Shown here: positions 1-6,005 of the stretch, piece by piece | Position numbering within the stretch: the first letter of the stretch is position 1 | Layout: the number at the start of each line of letters is the position of its first letter | Assembly (NCBI GenBank): GCA_029933755.1 | Contig: JAOZNO010000250.1 | Span: 1 to 6,005, forward strand | Direction of reading: 5' to 3' | DNA from: Bacteroidales bacterium | Lineage (GTDB): Bacteria; Bacteroidota; Bacteroidia; Bacteroidales; NBLH01 | DNA length: 6,005 nucleotides | Made by a program: the position numbers and the translations under genes | Notes under the pieces: generated by a model | What the model was told of the DNA's origin: nothing | Databases searched by the model: none | The model's input: only the letters and a program-made list of their open reading frames with translations

Positions 1-10
1 TCCAACTAAG

Positions 11-59
11 AAAAAACGCATAGCCTGCCCCGCCTTAGCGGGGAATTATTCAGGCAATG
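11..59 (-). terminator. Intrinsic terminator of the OmpA-like gene
   Basis: Read on the minus strand, this is a long hairpin followed by six T residues. The inner stem is six perfect base pairs (CCCCGC with GCGGGG, plus-strand 28-33 and 38-43) closed by a four-base loop. Outside it, GCCTG (23-27) pairs with CAGGC (51-55), leaving a seven-base bulge at 44-50. After one A-A mismatch (22 and 56), CAT (19-21) pairs with ATG (57-59). The T run (A at 11-16 on the plus strand) begins two bases past the stem. It lies 15 bases beyond the stop of the OmpA-like gene and points the right way. The inner hairpin with its CAGGC tail also resembles the element at 5952-5981, so this may be a dispersed repeat used as a terminator. 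Confidence 0.6.
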
Positions 60-73
60 TCTTAAGAGTTTTA

Positions 74-1246
74 CTAAAATTTTGTGATGAAAATTTCAAC
101 GCGGCGATTAGCACTTTCTTCTTTTTCATTCTCAGCATAAGGAAAGACCATTTTATTGCTGCCAAAGCCTTTTATTCCAAGCCTGTTTGCATCAAGCCCT
201 TTGTTAACTAGCCATGCTTGTACTTTTTTAGCCCGATCTTCTGATAAAATTTTATCTACATCGTTACTTGGATAAAAACCATTGGAATGTCCTTCAAGGA
301 TAATTTCCATTTGTTTATTCTGCTCCATTAAACGATAAATACTTTCAAGTTCTACGAATGAACCTGAACTTATATTTGTCGAATTAGGATCGAAAAATAT
401 TTTAGGAAGAAAATTGTTATTACCTTTTTTTAATTTATGAAGTTTAAAATTAAATGTGCCTGAGCGTAAGCTGCTAATATTTCTTGAAGCAATTAAGGTG
501 TCTGCAATATAGTATTTATCATTATAAGCCCATAGTAAATACTGGGGGTATCTGTGCGCTTCAGTACTTACACTCACTTTTAGTTCGTAATTACCATGTT
601 TGTTTGATGTTACTGAAGACGTTGTTTCGTTTGTTCTTAGATTTGTCCAAAATACTTCTGCCTTAAGCATTTCACTATTTGAAAAATTAGAAAGCTTACC
701 TTTAACAATAAAGTTTTCCAAATATTTGAAAACCAAAGTGTGCCCTTTTCCTTTATACATATTGTTCAGAACAAGTATATATTGCTCAGCTTTTTTTACA
801 TCAATACCCTTACTGTAGCATTCAGGTTTTCCCGTAATTGATAAACCTGTTTTGCCAAGTAGTGCTAAATCTGTTCGAGCAAAATTTGATCTGATTACCT
901 CAATTGTACCATTTTTAATTTCCTGACAATAATTTTTATTACTTATTTTATATAATAAGAAATCATAATTGTCATTAGGATCAATAGGGATAATGTCGAA
1001 TAATAACACACCGTCCTTAACAATATTAAATTTATACCAAACCGGGTATTGTGATCGCTCAAAAGGGTTATTTTTTGATTTTATTTTAAGTTCTTTTGGC
1101 GCATTGGTTGGGCCAAATTTTGAGATTGTAGAAATCTCAATCGCATTGTTACAATCTGTAGCATTCTTAATATTCTTAAGTTCCTGACTATAAATACTAA
1201 TTCCTGAAAATGTTGCCAAAATGATAATTAAAATAGATTTCTTCAT
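74..1246 (-). CDS. OmpA-family envelope protein with C-terminal OmpA/MotB domain
   Basis: This 390-residue protein is predicted to be exported and to end in a peptidoglycan-associated OmpA/MotB domain. Residues 1-20 look like a signal peptide: two lysines, a hydrophobic stretch, then a likely signal peptidase I site near YS-Q at 20-21. There is no lipobox cysteine, so it is unlikely to be a lipoprotein. Residues about 65-175 (YPVWYKF, then NDNYDFLLYKI) resemble the beta-sandwich modules common in secreted Bacteroidota proteins. Residues about 180-270 resemble a carboxypeptidase-regulatory-like (Ig-fold) domain. Residues about 280-390 are the OmpA domain, with IFFDPNS, EGHSNG (318-323), LSEDRAKKV (334-342), GFGS and NRRVE (380-384). 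The family's diaminopimelate-binding Asp (GYTD in E. coli OmpA) is Asn322 here, while the partner Arg338 is kept. No transmembrane beta-barrel is evident. The ATG is the only sensible start: an in-frame TAA lies five codons upstream. Translation ends with tandem stops, TAG then TAA. Transcription is divergent from the racemase. The cellular role is inferred; the OmpA domain itself is secure. Confidence 0.88.
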   Translation of the reverse strand: MKKSILIIILATFSGISIYSQELKNIKNATDCNNAIEISTISKFGPTNAPKELKIKSKNNPFERSQYPVWYKFNIVKDGVLLFDIIPIDPNDNYDFLLYKISNKNYCQEIKNGTIEVIRSNFARTDLALLGKTGLSITGKPECYSKGIDVKKAEQYILVLNNMYKGKGHTLVFKYLENFIVKGKLSNFSNSEMLKAEVFWTNLRTNETTSSVTSNKHGNYELKVSVSTEAHRYPQYLLWAYNDKYYIADTLIASRNISSLRSGTFNFKLHKLKKGNNNFLPKIFFDPNSTNISSGSFVELESIYRLMEQNKQMEIILEGHSNGFYPSNDVDKILSEDRAKKVQAWLVNKGLDANRLGIKGFGSNKMVFPYAENEKEESANRRVEIFITKF

Positions 1247-1416
1247 TATCTTTATTTTTTATTTAATATGATATAAAATTATAAAATATTTAGCTTGTTT
1301 GGTAGCAATTTTAAAAATAATTGATACTCATTGAGGGATTTTTACCTGAAAATCAATCATAATATCAAACGTGAAGGAGATAAATACTTAAAGGTGGCCT
1401 AATTAAATTTATTTAG
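1247..1416. other. Divergent intergenic region
   Basis: This 170-base, very AT-rich gap separates the divergent OmpA-like and racemase genes and should hold both promoters. I found no convincing TAnnTTTG box with a paired TTTG on either strand; the best minus-strand match (1306-1313) has one mismatch and no partner at the right spacing. Two purine-rich, Shine-Dalgarno-like stretches, AAGGAG (1374-1379) and AAAGGTGG (1390-1397), lie on the plus strand but are 37 and 19 bases from the racemase ATG, too far to act on it in the usual way. No RNA gene or riboswitch is recognised. Confidence 0.5.
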
Positions 1417-2193
1417 ATGGATGAAAAGTTAATTATTATTGGTGGTGGAGTAGGACCAATGGCAGGAGTTGAGCTCCACAAAAAAATTATTGAAAATACA
1501 AAAATTAGTGGAAAAGATCAGGATCACTTACAAGTGTGGCATTTGTCTCGATCTTATGATGTGCCAGATCGAACGGAGTTTCTTAGCGGGAAAATAAAAA
1601 CAAATCCGGCAAAGGGAATGGCTCGAACATTTTTGCTTGCTGCCCAATCTTTAAAAATTGAAAAGCGTAAAGCTGTGGGTGGTGTAACATGTAACACGTT
1701 TCATTCAGCACGGATATTTAATCCATTTTTAGATATAATAAGTGAAGCTAATACAGGAATTAAAATCTTAAATATGATTGGAGAGACTGGAAAATTTATT
1801 AAATCAAATTTTTCCGGTTTAAAGAAAATAGGATTGATGTCAACCACAGGCACACGTGAAACAAATGTTTATCAGCAAGTTTTGGAAGCTTTTGGTTTTG
1901 AGATTATTCAGGTTCCGGAAAATGAGCAAGATGCTTTACATAATGCTATTTATAATCTTGAATGGGGGATAAAAGCTGTTAGTCCGGTTACAAAAAAGGC
2001 AAGAGAGCGATTCCTGAATTATACTAATGAACTTGGAAAGAAGGGTGTAGAGGCTATTATTCTTGGTTGTACAGAAATACCCCTGGCACTACCCGAAAAA
2101 GAGATAAATGGAATTGTACTGATTGACCCGGTTTATATATTGGCCAGGGAATTAATCAGGAATGCGAATCCTGATAAATTGAAACCCTTATAG
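1417..2193 (+). CDS. Aspartate/glutamate racemase family protein
   Basis: This 258-residue cytosolic enzyme belongs to the cofactor-independent Asp/Glu racemase family, in which two cysteines act as the acid/base pair that inverts the alpha carbon of an amino acid. Both are present: Cys92 in VTCNTFHS and Cys218 in LGCTEIPLAL. The N-terminal GGGVGPMAGVE (residues 9-19) matches the family's glycine-rich GGMGP start, and DQDHLQV...VPDRTEF (35-55) matches the substrate-side DQDH/PDRT segment. The layout is that of the aspartate racemase branch more than MurI glutamate racemase, but substrate cannot be assigned from sequence alone; glutamate, aspartate or another amino acid are all possible, so no gene symbol is given. 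The ATG directly follows an in-frame TAG (1414-1416), so the gene cannot start earlier, and the glycine motif is at the normal distance from it. No properly spaced ribosome binding site is seen, which is usual in Bacteroidota. The gene stands alone and converges on priA with a 12-base gap. Confidence 0.88.
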   Translation: MDEKLIIIGGGVGPMAGVELHKKIIENTKISGKDQDHLQVWHLSRSYDVPDRTEFLSGKIKTNPAKGMARTFLLAAQSLKIEKRKAVGGVTCNTFHSARIFNPFLDIISEANTGIKILNMIGETGKFIKSNFSGLKKIGLMSTTGTRETNVYQQVLEAFGFEIIQVPENEQDALHNAIYNLEWGIKAVSPVTKKARERFLNYTNELGKKGVEAIILGCTEIPLALPEKEINGIVLIDPVYILARELIRNANPDKLKPL

Positions 2194-2205
2194 CCTAATT
2201 TATTT

Positions 2206-4710
2206 TTACATTGGATCAACATCAAACACTATTTGAACATTTTTAAATTGTTGGTTTTCAACTAAACGTTTGCTTAAATAATGGCTGTTCTTTTTTAAGG
2301 AATTTATATTTAAGCTTTTGTCTAATTTTATAATGATACTTTTCATGTATAAATCGTGCGTTCTGTTAATTATTGGATACTCCGGCCCTAAAATATTGTT
2401 GTTAAATAATTTTTTTAGCCATTGGGCATAAATTGCAGCAGCATTATCAAGTACTTGCTTGTTTTTATGCCGTAGCGTAATATATATAAGTCTGTAAAAA
2501 GGAGGGTACTTAAATAGTTTTCTTTCAGCTAATTGTTCTGTGAACATATTCTTGTAATTATTATTGATAACATCCCTTATGATTACATTTTTGGCACTTG
2601 ATGTTTGAATAATTACTTTACCTCTTTTATTTTTTCTACCTGCCCTACCTGATACCTGAGCCATTAACTGATAGCTTCTTTCATAAGCCCTAAAATCAGG
2701 GAAATTTAACATCTGATCAGCATCTAATATGCCAACCAGGCTTACATTGTCAAAATCAAGCCCTTTCGTAACCATTTGTGTACCAATGAGTATGTCTATA
2801 TTTCCTGCTTCAAATTCATGAATAATCTGCTCATGTGCTTTTTTCCCCCGGGTAGTATCTAAATCCATACGCTTTATTACCGCATGTGGGAAAAAAATTG
2901 CAAGTTCATCCTCTACTTTTTCAGTTCCAAAGCCACGGGTTTGTATAGATGTACTTGCACATTCTTCGCATTTTCCTTTGTTTGTATATGCATATCCACA
3001 ATAATGACAAACTAGTTGGTTGGTGTGCTTGTGATACGTAAGGCTTACATCGCAATGCTTACATTTTGGAATTGCATTGCACGAAGTGCATTCAAGGTAA
3101 GGGGCATAGCCTCTACGATTTTGAAATAAAATAAGTTGACTGTTATTTTTAAGCGTGTGCTCAATATTTTCAAGTAACAAAGGTGTAAAATGCGACTTCA
3201 TTTGTTTTTTGCGCCTAGCTTCCTTTATATCAGCAATAAAAATTTCAGGTAATTCAATATCCTGATATCTTGTATTTAGCTCAACAAGCCCATATTTTCC
3301 GGTTTTTGCATTAAAATAACTTTCAATTGAAGGTGTTGCTGTTCCTAATAAGGTTTTAGCACCATGAATTTGTGCCAAAACCAATGCTGCATCCCTGGCT
3401 TGATATCTGGGAGCAGGATTATATTGTTTAAAGGAGTTTTCGTGTTCTTCATCAATTATAATTAAACCAAGATTAGCGTATGGTAGAAATACAGATGAGC
3501 GTACACCTAGAATAATTTTATATTGCGGCTGATTTTGTAGATTAGAACTGTTTTGAATATTTTGCCAAATTTCAACCCGTTCAGCATCGTTAAATTTAGA
3601 ATGATAAACTCCGACTTGGTTCCCAAAGTGTTTTTTTAAACGATAAATAAGCTGTGTACTCAATGCAATTTCGGGTAATAAATATAGTACCTGTTGTCCT
3701 TTTTTTATAATTTCATTTATTAAATGAATGTAAATTTCTGTTTTGCCACTGGATGTTACACCATGCAATAAGACTATTTCTTTAGCTTTAAACTGTTCTT
3801 TTACGCTTTTATAGGCTTCGGTTTGTGCTTTGTTTAATTCTTTTGGTTCAATAATTTTTTCGTTATCAATATTTAAACGAGAAATTTCTTTTTGATTAGT
3901 TTGTAATATTCCTTTCTTTTCTAATTCTTTTATAATTGAGCTGTTACTACTTGTTAGGTGTAGCAACTCTTTTTTACTGATTTCTTGTACCTGATCTTTT
4001 TCACCAAATTTAATTTGTTCTAAAAACGATAATAGAAGCTTTTTTTGCATTGTTGCCCTGTTTAGGCTTTCTAAAACAGTATTTAGATCATCATCAGTTT
4101 GTAAATTTTTAGCAAGGCTTAGGTAGCTTTCTTTTTTTGCTGTGTAGTTTTTATTTAATGATTCTTCAATTTCAATAGCACCTTTATCATATAATAATTT
4201 TATGTGGTTTAAACTGCTTTTTAAAGAAAGGAGTTCGTTTACTTCGCTAATTTTTAGCGTTTTGTTTTCTTGAAGAGCATTTAAAAGTGTATTTTCTTTT
4301 TCAGAAAAATTTAAGCTTTTCAGGTTTTCGTCATGCTCAAAAAATGCAGTATTATATTTTATTGAAGTATGACTTTCAAGTTTTAAACCTGCTGGCAATG
4401 CTGCTCGATATACCTCACCTAAAGTGCATAAATAGTAATTGGCAATCCATTCCCAGAACTTAAATTGAAACTTATTAATGATTGCTTCATTATCAAGGAT
4501 TGATAAGATATCCTTTGTTTTATAATCTGTTGGTTTATTGTAATGTGTGCGGTATATTATTGCTGAGTAAACTTTTTTTCTTCCAAATTGCACTACAGCT
4601 CTTTTACCAGAAACACAAAGTTCTGCCATATCATCCGGAACATGATAGGTAAAAAACTGGTTTAATGGAACCGGTAAAATAAGATCTGCAAACAAATTGG
4701 TTTTGGGCAT
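2206..4710 (-). CDS. priA: Primosomal protein N' (PriA), replication-restart helicase
   Basis: PriA is a superfamily 2 3'-to-5' DNA helicase that recognises abandoned replication forks and D-loops and starts reloading of the replicative helicase. At 834 residues this is longer than E. coli PriA (732). The N-terminal 3'-end-binding domain starts with FADLILPVPLNQFFTYHVP (7-25). Residues about 135-280 look like one or two winged-helix units in an enlarged linker. Helicase motifs follow: Walker A GVTSSGKT (317-324), the DEEH box (420-423), GTATPS (456-461), LIGTQMVTKGLDF (641-653) and QVSGRAGR (685-692). Between the helicase lobes sit eight cysteines for two zinc ions: 541, 544, 550, 553, 568, 571, 581 and 584. 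The C-terminus ends in FDVDPM, the family's usual finish. All key residues are intact. No start codon precedes this ATG close by, and the N-terminal domain fits it. A terminator separates the gene from pfkA upstream, so it should have its own promoter; only a weak candidate (4766-4795) is seen. No Shine-Dalgarno is visible. Confidence 0.97.
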   Translation of the reverse strand: MPKTNLFADLILPVPLNQFFTYHVPDDMAELCVSGKRAVVQFGRKKVYSAIIYRTHYNKPTDYKTKDILSILDNEAIINKFQFKFWEWIANYYLCTLGEVYRAALPAGLKLESHTSIKYNTAFFEHDENLKSLNFSEKENTLLNALQENKTLKISEVNELLSLKSSLNHIKLLYDKGAIEIEESLNKNYTAKKESYLSLAKNLQTDDDLNTVLESLNRATMQKKLLLSFLEQIKFGEKDQVQEISKKELLHLTSSNSSIIKELEKKGILQTNQKEISRLNIDNEKIIEPKELNKAQTEAYKSVKEQFKAKEIVLLHGVTSSGKTEIYIHLINEIIKKGQQVLYLLPEIALSTQLIYRLKKHFGNQVGVYHSKFNDAERVEIWQNIQNSSNLQNQPQYKIILGVRSSVFLPYANLGLIIIDEEHENSFKQYNPAPRYQARDAALVLAQIHGAKTLLGTATPSIESYFNAKTGKYGLVELNTRYQDIELPEIFIADIKEARRKKQMKSHFTPLLLENIEHTLKNNSQLILFQNRRGYAPYLECTSCNAIPKCKHCDVSLTYHKHTNQLVCHYCGYAYTNKGKCEECASTSIQTRGFGTEKVEDELAIFFPHAVIKRMDLDTTRGKKAHEQIIHEFEAGNIDILIGTQMVTKGLDFDNVSLVGILDADQMLNFPDFRAYERSYQLMAQVSGRAGRKNKRGKVIIQTSSAKNVIIRDVINNNYKNMFTEQLAERKLFKYPPFYRLIYITLRHKNKQVLDNAAAIYAQWLKKLFNNNILGPEYPIINRTHDLYMKSIIIKLDKSLNINSLKKNSHYLSKRLVENQQFKNVQIVFDVDPM

Positions 4711-4752
4711 AAGTAAATAAAAAAACGTTCGTAAATACTGTTTTGTAAAGAT

Positions 4753-4785
4753 AAAAAAAAGGATTCAAAATAAGTATTTGAATCC
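4753..4785 (-). terminator. Intrinsic terminator of pfkA
   Basis: Read on the minus strand, GGATTCAAA is followed by a seven-base loop and its perfect complement TTTGAATCC (plus-strand arms 4777-4785 and 4761-4769), then immediately eight T residues (A at 4753-4760). A nine-base-pair stem directly abutting a U8 tract is a classic Rho-independent terminator, although the stem is AT-rich. It lies 26 bases past the pfkA stop and 42 bases before the priA start, so it should insulate priA from pfkA transcription. Confidence 0.8.
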
Positions 4786-4811
4786 CTTAAACAAAATTGA
4801 GTGACTCAATA

Positions 4812-5792
4812 TTATATCGTTAAAATATCTGCAACTTTAAGTAATTCCTCATTAATATTTCTGTGTCCTTTAATCGTTTTATTAAATGAAACATGTACTA
4901 CTTCGTGATTCTTATAACCTACCATTATACTCCGCTGATTATCAATAAGTGCTTCAACGGCAGCAACACCTAATCTACTTGCAAGGAAACGGTCAAAGGC
5001 TGTTGGTGACCCACCTCTTTGCATATGCCCCAAAACATTTACACGGATTCCGAAATCTTTAAACTCACTTTTTACCTGATTTGCTATTTCCTGGGCTCCT
5101 CCAATATTATTACCTTCAGCAACTAAGATAATATTTGACATTTTTTTCATTTTCTTTGCTTTAATAAGAAACTCTCTTAATGTTTCCGCCTGTCCCTCAA
5201 TTTCAGGAATTAATACTGCCTCTGCACCTGTAGCAATACCTGCTTGAAGGGCAATAAAGCCAGCATCACGTCCCATTACTTCAATAAAAAAGGTTCGGTC
5301 ATGTGAACTAGCTGTATCCTTAATTTTATCAATCGTTTCAACAACTGTATTTAAGGCAGTATCAAAGCCTATTGTGAAATCGGTACCATACATATCATTA
5401 TCAATAGTTCCCGGAATACCAACAAAGGGAATGTCATGTTCCTGTGAGAAAATTCCAGCCCCACGGAATGTACCATCACCACCAATTACAACAACGGCAT
5501 CAATATTAAACTCTTTAAGGTTTTTGTAAGCCTTTGCTCTACCTTCTTCTGTTTTAAATTCCAGACTACGGGCAGTTCGCAATATTGTACCACCTCTATG
5601 AATAATATTACGCATATCTTTTGACATAAGAGTGAATAATTCTCCCTTAATCATTCCCTCATAACCGTGTTCTATACCAACAACCTCAAGCTTGTGATAT
5701 ATTGCTGCTCGTACAACTGCTCTTACTGCTGCATTCATTCCGGGAGCATCTCCACCAGATGTTAAAACAGCTATTTTTTTTATTTTTGCCAT
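4812..5792 (-). CDS. pfkA: ATP-dependent 6-phosphofructokinase
   Basis: This 326-residue cytosolic enzyme phosphorylates fructose 6-phosphate to fructose 1,6-bisphosphate, the committed step of glycolysis. Its length matches the bacterial PfkA group (E. coli, 320). Visible signatures in order are TSGGDAPGMNAAVR (11-24), IGGDGTF (103-109), PGTIDND (127-133) with the likely catalytic base Asp131, DRTFFIEVMGRDAG (165-178), and RVNVLGHMQRGGSPTAFDR (250-268), which supplies the sugar-phosphate contacts Arg250, His256 and Arg259. Glycine in GGDG and in PGTIDND, at the positions where pyrophosphate-dependent enzymes carry Asp and Lys, indicates ATP as the phosphoryl donor. Arg24 and Arg28 align with the E. 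coli allosteric-site arginines, so effector control is plausible but unproven. The ATG is supported by the glycine-rich loop starting at the normal distance. The gene has its own promoter (5899-5930), a leader of about 100 bases and its own terminator, so it looks monocistronic. No odd features are seen. Confidence 0.97.
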   Translation of the reverse strand: MAKIKKIAVLTSGGDAPGMNAAVRAVVRAAIYHKLEVVGIEHGYEGMIKGELFTLMSKDMRNIIHRGGTILRTARSLEFKTEEGRAKAYKNLKEFNIDAVVVIGGDGTFRGAGIFSQEHDIPFVGIPGTIDNDMYGTDFTIGFDTALNTVVETIDKIKDTASSHDRTFFIEVMGRDAGFIALQAGIATGAEAVLIPEIEGQAETLREFLIKAKKMKKMSNIILVAEGNNIGGAQEIANQVKSEFKDFGIRVNVLGHMQRGGSPTAFDRFLASRLGVAAVEALIDNQRSIMVGYKNHEVVHVSFNKTIKGHRNINEELLKVADILTI

Positions 5793-5898
5793 ATAATTAT
5801 TTATTACTGCTATGATAAGTATTTCTAGCCTGATTAATTCATAAATTTATTAGGTGCTTTACTAATTATCTGCCAATCTGCTACTTAAACCCAAATGA

Positions 5899-5930
5899 CA
5901 AAAATATTTAAAAATGTTAAATTTACCAAA
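5899..5930 (-). promoter_or_regulatory. Predicted Bacteroidota-type promoter of pfkA
   Basis: On the minus strand, TTTG (plus-strand 5930-5927) is followed after 20 bases by TATTTTTG (5906-5899). This fits the Bacteroidota housekeeping promoter pattern of a TTTG-type -33 element and a TAnnTTTG -7 element in both sequence and spacing. It would start transcription near 5893, giving pfkA an untranslated leader of about 100 bases. The local AT-richness means such matches also arise by chance, but both boxes match fully here. I see no riboswitch or strong hairpin in the leader. Confidence 0.55.
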
Positions 5931-5951
5931 GGTGCATTTTTTCTTTGTCGG

Positions 5952-5981
5952 ACTTTTTCCCGAAAAAAGTTCGGGACAGGC
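5952..5981. repeat. Palindromic intergenic element with CAGGC tail
   Basis: TCCCGAA (5958-5964) and TTCGGGA (5970-5976) form a perfect seven-base inverted repeat around a five-base loop, followed directly by CAGGC (5977-5981). A second inverted repeat, ACTTTTT (5952-5958) with AAAAAGT (5964-5970), overlaps it, so only one of the two hairpins can form at a time. Neither strand has a T run after the stem, so it is unlikely to be a terminator. It lies just upstream of the pfkA promoter. The hairpin-plus-CAGGC plan matches the element at 23-43 in the opposite orientation, which suggests a dispersed REP-like family; membership is inferred from two copies. Confidence 0.5.
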
Positions 5982-6005
5982 AGTTACAAACCTCTTGCAG
6001 TATAA

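Noticed and set aside
484..1187. Three short plus-strand open frames (484-666, 600-818, 969-1187) inside the OmpA-like gene
   Set aside because: They lie antisense to a well-supported gene, overlap one another, show no family motif or ribosome binding site, and have the composition expected of a shadow of the real reading frame.
1257..1300. AT-rich stretch between the divergent genes considered as an origin or attachment site
   Set aside because: It has no repeated iterons, no DnaA-box-like sequence and no flanking direct repeats; it looks like ordinary promoter-region AT-richness.
1371..1391. GTG-started micro-ORF of six codons upstream of the racemase
   Set aside because: It is too short to support, has no ribosome binding site of its own, and the AAGGAG it contains lies inside it rather than before it.
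1417..2193. Naming the racemase murI or assigning it to aspartate
   Set aside because: Both catalytic cysteines are visible, but substrate specificity in this family cannot be read from these motifs and no neighbouring gene points to a particular substrate.
5940..6005. Possible start of a further gene at the right edge
   Set aside because: The sequence is dominated by the palindromic element and no open frame with a credible start or motif can be followed to the edge.

Overview
The window is AT-rich chromosomal DNA from a member of the Bacteroidota. Three things support that: the protein styles (an OmpA/MotB-type protein with a beta-rich N-terminal half, a long PriA, a PfkA with the ATP-type signature), the near absence of usable Shine-Dalgarno sequences before the genes, and a good match to the Bacteroidota promoter pattern (TTTG about 20 bases before TAnnTTTG) ahead of pfkA. 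The class or genus cannot be fixed from this sequence.

The layout, left to right, is as follows. Positions 11-59 hold a GC-rich hairpin that should terminate the leftward gene next to it. Positions 74-1246 (minus) encode an exported OmpA-family protein, probably an envelope protein anchored to or near peptidoglycan. A 170-base divergent intergenic region follows. Positions 1417-2193 (plus) encode an aspartate/glutamate racemase family enzyme. It ends only 12 bases from the stop of the convergent priA gene (2206-4710, minus), which encodes the replication-restart helicase. Between priA and the next gene lies a clear intrinsic terminator (4753-4785, minus). Positions 4812-5792 (minus) encode ATP-dependent 6-phosphofructokinase, preceded by a leader of roughly 100 bases and a recognisable promoter at 5899-5930. 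The last 75 bases contain a palindromic repeat-like element (5952-5981) and no gene that can be supported.

The four genes do not form one pathway. Each appears to be its own transcription unit: pfkA is separated from priA by a terminator, the racemase converges on priA, and the OmpA-like gene diverges from the racemase. They cover envelope structure, D-amino-acid supply, DNA replication restart and glycolysis. I see no mobile element, CRISPR array, defence module, tRNA or rRNA, and no sign of an undescribed system. The points most worth a second look are the loss of the peptidoglycan-binding aspartate in the OmpA-like domain and two hairpins near opposite ends of the window that share the same CAGGC tail, which suggests a dispersed repeat family.
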